From Lysinibacillus irui (GTDB lineage Bacteria > Bacillota > Bacilli > Bacillales_A > Planococcaceae): a stretch of DNA of 64,000 nucleotides. The position numbers were made by a program, and so were the translations under genes. The notes under the pieces are model-generated. The model was not told the origin of the DNA. It did not search any database and was given only the letters and a program-made list of their open reading frames with translations. Positions 1-8,563 of the stretch are shown in pieces. The stretch covers positions 4,209,501 to 4,273,500 of the forward strand of contig NZ_CP113527.1 in NCBI RefSeq assembly GCF_028877475.1, written 5' to 3'. Position 1 is the stretch's first letter, and each line of letters begins with the position of its first letter.

Positions 1-440
1 TTCAGCAATGCTTCTCCAAAAACCTGAGAAGCTATAAACGTACCTGTAAAATTATTCGAGAATACGCTTTCAAAACCGTTTGGCGTTAATTCAAAGAAAT
101 TGGGTGTAATTGATTCTTCTTTATATACTTCATCAGCCGTAATAGCATCTGGATGATTGCCACCCGCTCCGTTAATAAGAACATCAATTTGACCATAACG
201 CTGTAAAGTTGCTTGTCTCGCTGCTATTAATGATTCTTTGTTTAAAACATCCACAGTAAAATTAATAGCTTCTCCGCCATTTTCTTTAATCGATTGGACG
301 ACTGCTTCTCCTTTTTGTGCTGTACGATTTAAAATGGCAACTCGCATACCTTGCCTAGCCAATTCCCTTGCCATCTCTGAGCAAAGAACACCACTACCAC
401 CTGTTACAACGGCAACTTTATTTTGTAATGCTTCATGCAC
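1..440 (-). CDS. SDR-family oxidoreductase, probable D-mannonate oxidoreductase (3' part cut by the window edge)
   Basis: An open frame runs from a GTG at 440 to the window edge, so only the N-terminal ~146 residues are visible. They show a Rossmann nucleotide-binding start ([16 protein letters not shown], close to the SDR TGxxxGxG pattern), a DV after the third strand and the NGAGGN motif. The family is the short-chain dehydrogenases. Its position after uxuA and a zinc dehydrogenase matches B. subtilis yjmF (uxuB), which interconverts fructuronate and mannonate. The start overlaps the TGA of the upstream dehydrogenase by 8 bp, implying translational coupling; AGGTGA lies just upstream. The ATG at 437 is out of frame. 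Substrate assignment is inference from context. Confidence 0.8.
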   Translation of the reverse strand, partial: MHEALQNKVAVVTGGSGVLCSEMARELARQGMRVAILNRTAQKGEAVVQSIKENGGEAINFTVDVLNKESLIAARQATLQRYGQIDVLINGAGGNHPDAITADEVYKEESITPNFFELTPNGFESVFSNNFTGTFIASQVFGEALL

Positions 441-1464
441 CTTTCTCACCTACTTTTAAAATAACTTTACGTACTTCATTTGGGTTTTTTTCTATATATT
501 CAAAGGCTTCTTTTGCTTCATGTAATGAGAAAGTATGTGTAATTAAACCTTGTTGCTGTAGCTTCCCAGCATCAACAAGCTTCACTACGTTTTCAAATTG
601 GAATGTTTGTAAACGTGATCCTTTTATCGATAATTCCTTTTTCGTGATTGGTAGGGGGGCAAGCTCAATGGCTTCCTCTCCAAAGCTAAGAACTACCACT
701 CTTCCAGCAACTGAAACAGCATCGATCGATTGCTTAAATGTTAGTGGAATACATACCGCATCAATAGATACATTGACACCTACTCCATCTGTCCATTGAT
801 TAACAGCCTCTAATAAATCTTGTTCCTTTACATTGACAACTTCATCCGCTCCAAGTTCTTTTGCGTATGAAAGCTTAGCTGGATCCAAATCAGAAATCAT
901 TACACGAGCATCCATTAATTTAGCCATCTTTAAAATACAAATGCCAATCGGTCCTGCACCTTGAATTAATAGGGTTTCACCTTTCTGTAGTTCACCACGA
1001 TATACGGCTTGTGCGCCAATTGTGTAAGGTTCGATTAAGACAGCCTCTTCAAAAGGTGTGTGATCTGCTACTTTATGCAATTGCTTTTCTGCAACTACAA
1101 AACGCTCACGCATACCTCCATCTTCATGAACACCAAAAACAGAAAGCTGTTCACAGACGTTTGGTTGTCCTTTACGGCAAGCGTAGCACTCACCACAATA
1201 ACGAATTGGTTCGACAACAACTTTGTCACCCACTTTTAATCCTTGTACCTCTTGGCCAACCTCTAATACACGTCCAACAACTTCATGCCCAGGTATACGA
1301 GGTAATGTCGCTAATGGATTCGAACCATGATAAATATGCATATCTGAGCCACATATTCCAACATATGCTGTTTGTACAAGCACGTCTGTTGAATTTGTTA
1401 TCACTGGTTCTGCTACATCAATTAAAGCCATTTCAAAAGGTTTCATTACTTGTAGTGCTTTCAT
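433..1464 (-). CDS. Zinc-dependent alcohol dehydrogenase family protein (YjmD-like)
   Basis: A medium-chain zinc dehydrogenase of 343 residues. It has the catalytic zinc motif (GICGSD, then PGHEVVG), the structural-zinc cysteine cluster ([15 protein letters not shown]) and a Rossmann segment ([14 protein letters not shown]). It oxidises or reduces a sugar acid or polyol with NAD(P). In B. subtilis the same slot in the hexuronate operon is held by yjmD, whose exact substrate is not firmly established. The longest frame begins at a GTG at 1473, but AGGTG sits 6 nt before the ATG at 1464, so I prefer that start. The gene lies 9 bp after uxuA and overlaps the next gene, so it is an inner member of one operon. 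Confidence 0.85.
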   Translation of the reverse strand: MKALQVMKPFEMALIDVAEPVITNSTDVLVQTAYVGICGSDMHIYHGSNPLATLPRIPGHEVVGRVLEVGQEVQGLKVGDKVVVEPIRYCGECYACRKGQPNVCEQLSVFGVHEDGGMRERFVVAEKQLHKVADHTPFEEAVLIEPYTIGAQAVYRGELQKGETLLIQGAGPIGICILKMAKLMDARVMISDLDPAKLSYAKELGADEVVNVKEQDLLEAVNQWTDGVGVNVSIDAVCIPLTFKQSIDAVSVAGRVVVLSFGEEAIELAPLPITKKELSIKGSRLQTFQFENVVKLVDAGKLQQQGLITHTFSLHEAKEAFEYIEKNPNEVRKVILKVGEKGA

Positions 1465-1473
1465 ACATGTCAC

Positions 1474-2538
1474 CTATTTCTTTAGATTTTCATAAGCATC
1501 CCAAAGACCATTTAAATACATAATGCCAAGTGCACGATCATATAAGCCGTAGCCTGGACGACATTGTTCGCCCCAAATATGACGACCATGATCTGGACGA
1601 ACATAGCCTTCATAGTTTTGGTCATTTAATGTACGGACAATATTTTTAATATCGATTGAGCCATCCGATGTAAAATGCGATGTTTCAAAGAAACTACCAT
1701 TTTCCTTGATTTTCACATTACGGATATGGGCAAACGGAGCACGATGTGCGTATTTTTCAGCGATTGCTACCATATCATTTTGTGGGTCTGCTCCCATTGA
1801 ACCTGAGCAAAACGTAAAGCCATTCGCATTTGAATCAGATATTTTAATTAATTTTTCATAGCTTTCTGATCCTGTAATAATGCGCGGTAAGCCAAAGATT
1901 GAATACGGTGGATCATCTGGATGAATCGCCATTTGAATACCTACTTCTTCTGCAACTGGTAAAATAGCTTGTAAGAAGTAAGCTAAGTTATCCCAAAGTT
2001 TAACTTCATCAACTTCTTTGTACTGCTCAAATAATTCTGAAAGTCGAGCTAATCGTTCAGGTTCCCATCCTGGAAGGGTTAAATCCGAAGAAGCACTTAC
2101 TTCATTCACCAGTTCTTGTGGATCTAAATTCATTACCTTCTCCTTGTCGAAGTAGAGAGCCGTTGAGCCATCTTCTAATGGATGGAATAAGTCTGTACGT
2201 GTCCAATCAAATACTGGCATGAAATTATAGCAAATAACTTTAACACCTACTTCACCAAGGTTCCGAATAGATTGTTTATAGTTCTCAATATATTGATCAC
2301 GTGTTGGCAATCCTAGTTTAATATCTTCATGGACATTGACACTTTCTACGACATCTGTATGGAATCCAAAAGACTGAATATAATCAACTTCATCTTGAAT
2401 AGCTTCTTTAGACCATACTTCCCCTGCTGGTAGGTGATGGAGTGCCCAAACAATCCCCTTTACATTAGGTATTTGCTTCACATCTTCTAGTTTCACTGTA
2501 TCATTGCCACGACCATACCATCTAAAAGTCATATTCAT
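1474..2538 (-). CDS. uxuA: Mannonate dehydratase
   Basis: UxuA dehydrates D-mannonate to 2-keto-3-deoxygluconate, the step joining glucuronate/galacturonate breakdown to KdgK and KdgA. The 354-aa protein begins MNMTFRWYGRGND and contains family blocks such as the WALHHLPAGEVW segment, MAIHPDDPP and a FCSGSMG stretch in a xylose-isomerase-like TIM barrel. Length is normal for the family (about 350-390 aa). The start has a strong AGGAGG site 8 nt upstream. It follows kdgA by 12 bp and precedes the zinc dehydrogenase by 9 bp, so all are co-transcribed from the promoter above kdgK. Confidence 0.95.
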   Translation of the reverse strand: MNMTFRWYGRGNDTVKLEDVKQIPNVKGIVWALHHLPAGEVWSKEAIQDEVDYIQSFGFHTDVVESVNVHEDIKLGLPTRDQYIENYKQSIRNLGEVGVKVICYNFMPVFDWTRTDLFHPLEDGSTALYFDKEKVMNLDPQELVNEVSASSDLTLPGWEPERLARLSELFEQYKEVDEVKLWDNLAYFLQAILPVAEEVGIQMAIHPDDPPYSIFGLPRIITGSESYEKLIKISDSNANGFTFCSGSMGADPQNDMVAIAEKYAHRAPFAHIRNVKIKENGSFFETSHFTSDGSIDIKNIVRTLNDQNYEGYVRPDHGRHIWGEQCRPGYGLYDRALGIMYLNGLWDAYENLKK

Positions 2539-2550
2539 ACTTGTTACCTC

Positions 2551-3171
2551 CTAGTTTGATAGATTTTCCATATAAGCTTTTGCTTGAGCTACAACACCTT
2601 CATAGCCATCTGTTGCAAATGCTTTATTTAAATCACTTCCAATACCAACCGCTACCGCACCAGCATCTAACCATTTATTCATATTAGTTAAACCCACACC
2701 GCCTGTAGGCATAATTGTGATATTTGGGAGAGGGCCTTTAACAGTTTTAATAAAGCTTGGTTCATATTGATTTCCCGGGAATAATTTTATAATGTCACTA
2801 CCACCCTCAAGGGCTGTCACCATCTCTGTAATAGTCATACACCCTGGTAAATACGGTATGCTATAACGATTACAAAGCTTCGCAATCGCAGCATTATAGC
2901 TAGGACTAACCACAAATTTTGCACCGTTTAATATGGCGTGACGTGCAGTCTCAACATCCAATACTGTGCCAGCTCCAATTATTGCATCACAATCGCGTAA
3001 TGCTTTAAAGGTTTCTTCAACAAAAGGTGTTGTATACGTTATTTCAATTGCTCGAATGCCACCTGTAATGGCACCTTTTGAAATTTCCGTCGCTTCTTCG
3101 GGTGAACGTCCCCGAATAACAGCGACAACTTTTGCATCTGACAACGCTTTCAAAATTTCAATTTTTTGCAC
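2551..3171 (-). CDS. kdgA: 2-dehydro-3-deoxy-phosphogluconate (KDPG) aldolase
   Basis: Cleaves 2-keto-3-deoxy-6-phosphogluconate to pyruvate and glyceraldehyde 3-phosphate, completing hexuronate catabolism. The ~206-aa class I aldolase shows the Schiff-base lysine in DIIKLFPG (about K129), the partner glutamate in AIEITYTTP (about E43) and the phosphate-binding PTGGVGL loop. The longest frame starts at a TTG (3180), but the only Shine-Dalgarno-like sequence (TAGGGG) directly abuts it and is well placed (9 nt) for the GTG at 3171, so I use the latter. It follows kdgK by about 12 bp in the same operon. Confidence 0.92.
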   Translation of the reverse strand: MQKIEILKALSDAKVVAVIRGRSPEEATEISKGAITGGIRAIEITYTTPFVEETFKALRDCDAIIGAGTVLDVETARHAILNGAKFVVSPSYNAAIAKLCNRYSIPYLPGCMTITEMVTALEGGSDIIKLFPGNQYEPSFIKTVKGPLPNITIMPTGGVGLTNMNKWLDAGAVAVGIGSDLNKAFATDGYEGVVAQAKAYMENLSN

Positions 3172-3183
3172 TCCTGACAACCC

Positions 3184-4128
3184 CTAACGTTCAATTAATT
3201 TTTCGTCGCCGATAAATTGTCTTAACTCTTGCAATGATGGAAGACCCTCATTATCTCCTTTAATCGTTGCTACCAATGCACCTGCGCCATTGGCTAAACG
3301 GAGACGTTCTTCGATATCATCACCATTTAAATAGCTATAGACATAGGCCGCATCAAATGCATCCCCTGCTCCAACTGTGTCAATAGCACGAATAGTAAAA
3401 GCCTCTCGATCATACTGCTCAGTGGCTGTATAAACCGTTGCACCTTGCTCACCTTTTTTTACAATAATTTCATCTATTTTATAACTCTCTTGAACGTCCT
3501 TAACTGTTCGCCCTTCAAATAAAAGTTCAAATTCATCCTGTCCTGTTAGCAGAAGATTGATAGATGGGTACACTTTTTCATAAACCTCTCTGGCATCTTC
3601 TATAGACCATAGTTTTAAACGTAAATTTGGATCAAAGGATATAGGAATACTTTTTGCCTGTGCTAAGGCAATTAATTTCAATGCAACTTGAATGTTATGT
3701 TCACATACTGCTAAATACACTCCGCTAATATGTAATAAATCCACATCATCAAGTACTGACTCATCTATACGATTTTCTGTCAACTCAAGTAGAGGTGATG
3801 GGTTACGGTAATAAAACGATTTACCTGCCCCGTCTTCCCGAATTTCTTTAAAGTAGATAGACGTTGGAATATGGGGTGTTCGTAAAACATGTGATACATC
3901 GATTCCTTCACCACGCGCAAAGTTATAAATTAACTTGCCAAATTCATCGTCTCCAATACAACTAATCCATTTTGCTCCCATATCTAAACGTGTAACACCT
4001 ATTGCAAAATTTAATTCTGCACCACCAACAGCTCGCTCAAAGGAAGGAACGAAACGTAGAGGACCTGTCTTAGATGGATTAAAAACGACCATTGCATCCC
4101 CAATCGTTGCAATTCGTTTATTTCTCAA
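3184..4128 (-). CDS. kdgK: 2-dehydro-3-deoxygluconokinase
   Basis: A PfkB/ribokinase-family sugar kinase that phosphorylates 2-keto-3-deoxygluconate to KDPG for KdgA. The N-terminal GDAMVVFNP and GGAELNFAIG blocks and the C-terminal catalytic signature DTVGAGDAFDAAYV (general base aspartate in GAGDAF) are visible. Length is about 314 aa, normal for the family. The start is uncertain: a GTG (4146) and an ATG (4137) are in frame, but AAGGGG abuts that ATG and is 9 nt before the TTG at 4128, which I favour. First gene of the operon, immediately downstream of the palindromic operator. Confidence 0.9.
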   Translation of the reverse strand: MRNKRIATIGDAMVVFNPSKTGPLRFVPSFERAVGGAELNFAIGVTRLDMGAKWISCIGDDEFGKLIYNFARGEGIDVSHVLRTPHIPTSIYFKEIREDGAGKSFYYRNPSPLLELTENRIDESVLDDVDLLHISGVYLAVCEHNIQVALKLIALAQAKSIPISFDPNLRLKLWSIEDAREVYEKVYPSINLLLTGQDEFELLFEGRTVKDVQESYKIDEIIVKKGEQGATVYTATEQYDREAFTIRAIDTVGAGDAFDAAYVYSYLNGDDIEERLRLANGAGALVATIKGDNEGLPSLQELRQFIGDEKLIER

Positions 4129-4148
4129 TATGTTCATCCCCTTCACAA

Positions 4149-4175
4149 GTAAAACGTTTTAGTAAAACGTTTTAC
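4149..4175. promoter_or_regulatory. Twin LacI-type operator of the hexuronate operon
   Basis: Two perfect copies of the 12-bp palindrome TAAAACGTTTTA lie at 4150-4161 and 4163-4174; the whole 27-bp block is symmetric except for its central base. The CG-centred palindrome is typical of LacI/GalR-family repressors such as KdgR. It starts 3 bp past the -10 box, across the expected transcription start, as expected for a repressor site. No LacI-type regulator gene is in this window. Confidence 0.75.
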
Positions 4176-4177
4176 TA

Positions 4178-4206
4178 ATATTATCATGATTTTTTTAGTG
4201 TTGCAA
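4178..4206 (-). promoter_or_regulatory. SigA-type promoter of the kdgK-uxuA operon
   Basis: On the minus strand TTGCAA (4206-4201) and TAATAT (4183-4178) are separated by 17 bp. The start site would fall inside the palindromic operator just downstream. Confidence 0.6.
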
Positions 4207-4262
4207 CAATAATCCGACTATTTAGATTGTTGGAAATAAAATACTATTTACTAGGCATGCAT

Positions 4263-4306
4263 AAAAAAAACTCGCAAAAGTTAGAAAGTAATCTAACTTT
4301 TACGAG
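4263..4306 (-). terminator. Intrinsic terminator
   Basis: Arms CTCGCAAAAGTTAGA (4271-4285) and TCTAACTTTTACGAG (4292-4306) pair with one mismatch and are followed on the minus strand by eight T. It ends the transcript of the upstream secreted-protein gene (4468-5160) before the kdgK promoter. Confidence 0.8.
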
Positions 4307-4467
4307 AAAAATTCACTTTTAATAAGACGGCTTTACATCATCCACGTCTTACTCTAAATGATATTAAATACTTTTACCCGCTTATTTTGTAACTTAGCAT
4401 TTAATAAATAGATACCAATACTAGGACGATGACAACATGTCATCTTCTCTGTTTATTAACGTAACGA

Positions 4468-5160
4468 TTATTGAACAAATTTAGGATTTAATATACCTAA
4501 TCCACTTCCTACAATTTCAAATTTCACTTTTGTAGCTCCCTCTAAATTAATATTTACCTTCACCTTGTCTTTTATTGAGCCACTATCGTAAATCAATTTA
4601 TTATCCGCATAAATCTTCAAGGACCCTATACCTGAAGAACCAGCTACTAACTTTTTAACTGGCGCCAAATATGTTTCGAATCCTTTATAATTTCCGTTAG
4701 CTAAATATTCAACGGTATGATCTTGTACAGCTCCTCCGCCATGATAACCACCAAGCTGATAGGATTGTTCAAACTTCTCTCCTGTACTAATAACGACAGT
4801 GCTTGGATTGTGGAAGAAGTGGTCTTCCTCACTTCCAATAGGCTTTACATCTTTTAAAGAGATAAATTTTGGAACATCACCAATATAAACTGATTTAGTT
4901 TTCCCATCCCATGTCACCTTTTCTCCTAAAGACTCAGCAACAAAGCGCATTGGAACATATGTAGTGCCTTGATAGATAAATCCAGATTGACCTTCAGGGG
5001 GTACTTTTTCAACTTTATCTACATAATAACTAATCTTATCCTGAACTACTTCGATCTTTTTCGTAATGCTAGCCGCTTCAGATGTTGAGAAGTACGTAAA
5101 AGTCAAACCTCCTAATAGAAAAAACCCTAAATAACTTGTTATAATCAATAGCTTTTTCAT
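4468..5160 (-). CDS. Secreted protein with copper-amine-oxidase-N-like (stalk) domain and C-terminal NPCBM-like domain
   Basis: 230 residues. The N-terminus is a signal peptide or membrane anchor (MKKLLIITSYLGFFLLGGLTF) ending near a possible SEAA cleavage site. Residues ~60-95 fit the Cu_amine_oxidN1 ('stalk') domain: YQGTTYVPMRFVAESLGEKVTWDGKTKSVYI. The C-terminal half (residues ~100-230) has the all-beta look of NPCBM/NEW2 carbohydrate-binding domains (KIYADNKLIYDSG, KFEIVG). It is probably a cell-surface protein that binds envelope glycan. It is monocistronic: terminator below, about 290 bp without genes above. Specific function is unknown; the NPCBM call is by pattern only. Confidence 0.7.
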   Translation of the reverse strand: MKKLLIITSYLGFFLLGGLTFTYFSTSEAASITKKIEVVQDKISYYVDKVEKVPPEGQSGFIYQGTTYVPMRFVAESLGEKVTWDGKTKSVYIGDVPKFISLKDVKPIGSEEDHFFHNPSTVVISTGEKFEQSYQLGGYHGGGAVQDHTVEYLANGNYKGFETYLAPVKKLVAGSSGIGSLKIYADNKLIYDSGSIKDKVKVNINLEGATKVKFEIVGSGLGILNPKFVQ

Positions 5161-5453
5161 AAAAACACTCCTTTGTATAAGTTATACATAACTATTTCTT
5201 AATTAGTTGAAAACCCACCCACATTATCTTAAAAATATAAACACCTTTTGATTACTTGGCTTACTATATTAAACGTTTTACTATTTTAAAAGGTTACATC
5301 TTTATATAAAAAATAATAAATTATGGAAATTAATCTAATAAAAAAATCATTTCACTACTAAGAAAAATAGAGGTAAATGATTTTATTTTCTACTAAGCTA
5401 CAATCGGTATAGATTAATTTTGGATAGTCCCAAAACCTCTAACCACCCTAAAA
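5161..5453. other. Intergenic, AT-rich, no gene seen
   Basis: No open frame with a ribosome-binding site. The only notable sequence is TTAAACGTTTTA at 5269-5280, an 11/12 match to the operator upstream of kdgK, about 110 bp before the start of the secreted-protein gene. Confidence 0.5.
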
Positions 5454-5654
5454 CTAGTTAAGGAGCCCTTTATTATATTCAATCCATTTTTCCATTTCTC
5501 TTTCAACTGCTCTATTTTGCCACTCAAACCAAATACCTGAACATTCGCTACAATGGCTGTCTACCCCAATTTTGTTATGCATATCTTTACAGGTAAATAT
5601 AGTTTTTTTTCGACAGCTAAAACAATAGATTTCCTTCTCTTTATAAAATTCCAT
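5454..5654 (-). CDS. Small zinc-ribbon protein of unknown function
   Basis: 66 residues with two CxxC pairs (CFSCRKK near residue 11 and CSECSGIW near residue 35), plus a cysteine and histidine between them (FTCKDMHN), a typical small zinc ribbon. The C-terminal 30 residues are predicted helical (FEWQNRAVEREMEKWIEYN). The start ATG has AAAGGAACTAG upstream on the minus strand. No operon partner: a terminator separates it from citM. I do not recognise a specific family; short zinc-ribbon proteins of this kind often bind nucleic acid, but nothing here proves that. Confidence 0.55.
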   Translation of the reverse strand: MEFYKEKEIYCFSCRKKTIFTCKDMHNKIGVDSHCSECSGIWFEWQNRAVEREMEKWIEYNKGLLN

Positions 5655-5773
5655 AACTAGTTCCTTTCAATTTTTTTATATTTATATCCGGTTCTAAAAT
5701 TATCTATTCAAACCTAATGCAATAATCTTAAATGGGTGGGGATGACGCTTGATTGTACATATTAAAGCGTAAT

Positions 5774-5805
5774 AAAAACGCTCAGATTATACTCTGGGCG
5801 TTTTT
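5774..5805. terminator. Bidirectional intrinsic terminator
   Basis: AAAAACGCTCAGA (5774-5786) and TCTGGGCGTTTTT (5793-5805) form a stem with one mismatch, flanked by A- and T-runs. Confidence 0.7.
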
Positions 5806-5830
5806 AGATTGAAATGTTTAATTATGTTGA

Positions 5831-5879
5831 TTATCCAAATAAAAACAGATTGATTTGCCGATTCTGTTTTTATGGATAA
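5831..5879 (-). terminator. Probable terminator of citM
   Basis: A long inverted repeat, TTATCCA..TAAAAACAGA (5831-5849) against TCTGTTTTTA..TGGATAA (5862-5879), starts 25 bp past the citM stop. Confidence 0.6.
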
Positions 5880-5903
5880 GAGATATTGCGTAACGATAAT
5901 TCA

Positions 5904-7196
5904 TTAAAGAGGAAAAATTCCTAATACTACACAAACAATAATCATGACAATTGTAGAGCCGAATGCCCACTTTAAGAAGATACGTTGTAATGTGCCGAAA
6001 TCTTCTCCAACCATACCGACTAATAAATAAGTAGATGGAACAAGTGGACTTAAAAGGTGGACTGGCATCCCCAAAAGGGAAGCCCTACCGATTAAGGCTG
6101 GATCAATGCCATATACTGCTCCTGCCTTAGCAAGTAGCGGCAGTACTCCATAGTAAAAGGCATCATTTGACATAAAGAATGTAAATGGTGCACTAAGGAT
6201 CGCTGTAACAACAGCAAAATGTGAACCCATAGCATCTGGAATATAATCAATAACTGAGTTTGCCATCGCATCTACCATTGATGTACCTGAAAGAATTCCT
6301 GTAAAAATCCCTGCTGCAAAAACCATTGAAACAACAGATAATGCATTGTCAGCATAATTCGCAATACGTTCCTTTTGATCTTTTAATTTTGGATAGTTTA
6401 CAGTAATCACAATCGCAAAACCAAGCATGAATAATGTAACCGGTGGTAATAACTCCATAATTAATGCTACTAAAAGGACGATTGTTAGAGCATAATTAAA
6501 GACAATTAATTTTGGACGTTTTAAATGGTCATCTTCTACTGTTGCAGCAAGCTGAGCTGTAGCTTCAAAATCATATTCTATAACGCCAATTCGCTTTCTT
6601 TCTTCTCTTCCGAACATAAATGCCATAAACAGAACAAAGATAGCGCCGCCAATCATTGCAGGAATTACGGGTGTAAAAACCTCTGACATTTCAAGATTCA
6701 AAGCTGTCATAACCCTTGCCGTTGGTCCCCCCCAAGGTAGAAGATTCATAACACCTGAAGCTGAAACGGCAATACCAGCTAATACAATTGGTCGCATGCC
6801 AATTCTTTTATAAAGCGGCAGAAATGCAGAAATAGTAATCATGTATGTTGTCGTACCATCACCATCTAAAGAAATCAAAAGAGCTAAAACTGCTGTTCCA
6901 ATGGCAATTTTTACAGGATCACCTTTTACTAACCTTAGAATTGTTTTAATGATTGGATCAAATACACCAGCATCAATCAAAATACCAAAGAATAGAATTG
7001 CAAATAAAATCATAATCCCTGTTGGAGCGACACTTTTAATTCCATCCAACATCATCGGACCCATTTCACTTCCGAATCCACCTATAACTGCAAACGTAAT
7101 TGTAACTACAATTAATGCAATCATTGCTGTAAGACGACCCGTCATAATCAAAATCATAAATACTAATATCATTAAAAAGCCTAAAATTGCTAGCAT
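5904..7196 (-). CDS. citM: Divalent metal-citrate transporter, CitMHS family
   Basis: A 430-aa polytopic membrane protein with about 12 hydrophobic segments that imports citrate complexed with a divalent cation (Mg2+ in B. subtilis CitM, 433 aa). The family block SLDGDGTTTYMI near residue 110, the LPWGGPTARV segment and the C-terminal LLSPLVPSTYLLVG are visible. The ATG is preceded by GGGGGAG. It is downstream of citS-citT and the TctC-type lipoprotein, as in the B. subtilis yflP-citS-citT-citM locus, but has its own leader with a cre box, so catabolite repression by CcpA plus CitT activation is likely. Metal preference cannot be read from sequence. Confidence 0.93.
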   Translation of the reverse strand: MLAILGFLMILVFMILIMTGRLTAMIALIVVTITFAVIGGFGSEMGPMMLDGIKSVAPTGIMILFAILFFGILIDAGVFDPIIKTILRLVKGDPVKIAIGTAVLALLISLDGDGTTTYMITISAFLPLYKRIGMRPIVLAGIAVSASGVMNLLPWGGPTARVMTALNLEMSEVFTPVIPAMIGGAIFVLFMAFMFGREERKRIGVIEYDFEATAQLAATVEDDHLKRPKLIVFNYALTIVLLVALIMELLPPVTLFMLGFAIVITVNYPKLKDQKERIANYADNALSVVSMVFAAGIFTGILSGTSMVDAMANSVIDYIPDAMGSHFAVVTAILSAPFTFFMSNDAFYYGVLPLLAKAGAVYGIDPALIGRASLLGMPVHLLSPLVPSTYLLVGMVGEDFGTLQRIFLKWAFGSTIVMIIVCVVLGIFPL

Positions 7197-7292
7197 AATT
7201 CTCCCCCCAATTGCTCTACTAAATTATTTACCAATTCGATAAATAACTAATTTTTCGAATATTTACCCTATAATAAAATAATTTCGATCAAA

Positions 7293-7306
7293 TGTAATCG
7301 TTTACA
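7293..7306. promoter_or_regulatory. cre box (CcpA site) upstream of citM
   Basis: TGTAATCGTTTACA is a near-perfect palindrome fitting the CcpA consensus (TGTAAnCGnTTACA). It lies 97 bp upstream of the citM start. citM is catabolite-repressed in B. subtilis; the effect here is inferred. Confidence 0.7.
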
Positions 7307-7402
7307 AATTAATGTTTATTAATTTCTTTTTATCTATTTCGTACATTTTGTTCACGGTAAATTTAAGATTTACGCCACCTAATGTCTTCCCTAACACAAA
7401 AC

Positions 7403-7495
7403 AAAAAAGGCTAACCTAGGACTATGCATGATCTCTCTACCACATGTATGAAATGGTAGAAAGGCAAAAACATAGGTCTCATAAGTCAACCTTGT
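7403..7495 (-). terminator. Large branched terminator of the citST-lipoprotein transcript
   Basis: An outer stem pairs the AAGGCTAACCTAGGACTATG side (7408-7425) with the CATAGGTCTC..CAACCTT side (7471-7493), imperfectly. An inner hairpin CTACCA (7438-7443)/TGGTAG (7454-7459) lies between. On the minus strand the structure is followed by TTTTTTGTTTTG. Confidence 0.55.
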
Positions 7496-7567
7496 AAGTC
7501 ATATCTGAATATAATAAAGAATAAAAAACCATTAATTTTCCATTAAAATATTAAAAAGTAGCTCTTC

Positions 7568-8527
7568 TTAATAAATTTCTAATAATTTCTCATATTTCTT
7601 ATTTTCCTCATCAAGAAATTTTGAGGTTTCACTACTGTTCATATAAAAATCTTCCCACATATATTTCTTTAAAGTTTGTTTCCATTCTTCAGTTCTTACC
7701 ATTTTTGCAAATGTCATCTCCCAAAATTCGATTTCCCTTTTTGACATATTAGGCGGTCCCATAATGCCGCGCCAATGTTTAAAAACTAACTCAATTCCTT
7801 CTTCTGTCCATGTAGGAATTTCGGGAAGCTCCTTTAATCGTTTCTCTGATGAAATGACGAGCAGTTGCACCTGATTCAAATCATAATATTTTTTAGCCTC
7901 GGATAAAGTCATCGTTGCAACATCTATTTGCTTTTTTAATAATGCATCCACTACTTGATTGCTATTTTCATATACAAAAAAATCTAGTTTTTCAGGTTCT
8001 ACTTTTGCCTGTTTACTCGCTAATACAAAAGAAATCTGATCATCATTGCCTAATCTCGGGGAGACACCTATTTTATATGCTTGAGGTGTTTCTTTCAGCT
8101 TCTCCATTAAATTTTTTGCACTTTTTATTTCTGAATCCTTTGAAACAATGACAACATCCCATTCAGTAGCTAGGGTGGCAATCGGTGTAAAATCTTTATA
8201 AGTTAACTTACTTTGTCCCAATAAATGATTGGTAATGAGTAGGCTTGAATTCATTGCCAGCACATGATCTTTTTGCTGCTTTGTATATTTCCATCCTAGC
8301 TCTCCACCAGCACCTATTTTATTCAGTACATGAATGTCTTCGTCAACCAAATTGTTATTCACTAAAATGTCCCGTATAGCTCTTGCTGTTTTGTCCCAAC
8401 CTCCACCTATAGAGCTTGGAGCAATGATTGTTACTGTATCTGTTATAGCTTCTTGCCCCTCATCTTGTGAACAACCACAGCAAAGTAATACAATAAGCGT
8501 GAAAATACTCATTATTTTTTTTCTCAT
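7568..8527 (-). CDS. TctC-family substrate-binding lipoprotein (YflP-like)
   Basis: 319 residues with a lipoprotein signal (MRKKIMSIFTLIVLLCCGCS; lipidated Cys about residue 19). The body fits the Bug/TctC tricarboxylate-binding family: TIIAPSSIGGGWDKTARAI near the start, a two-lobe periplasmic-binding fold and the WTEEGIELVFKHWRGIMGP block. In Firmicutes a lone TctC protein encoded beside citST may act as an extracytoplasmic citrate sensor or capture protein; B. subtilis yflP sits at citS-citT. It is 36 bp downstream of citT, so co-transcribed with it. No TctA/TctB membrane partners are present; working with CitM or CitS is inference. Confidence 0.8.
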   Translation of the reverse strand: MRKKIMSIFTLIVLLCCGCSQDEGQEAITDTVTIIAPSSIGGGWDKTARAIRDILVNNNLVDEDIHVLNKIGAGGELGWKYTKQQKDHVLAMNSSLLITNHLLGQSKLTYKDFTPIATLATEWDVVIVSKDSEIKSAKNLMEKLKETPQAYKIGVSPRLGNDDQISFVLASKQAKVEPEKLDFFVYENSNQVVDALLKKQIDVATMTLSEAKKYYDLNQVQLLVISSEKRLKELPEIPTWTEEGIELVFKHWRGIMGPPNMSKREIEFWEMTFAKMVRTEEWKQTLKKYMWEDFYMNSSETSKFLDEENKKYEKLLEIY

Positions 8528-8563
8528 TGTTCATTCCTTGTCCATATTATTGATCGAACCTTG

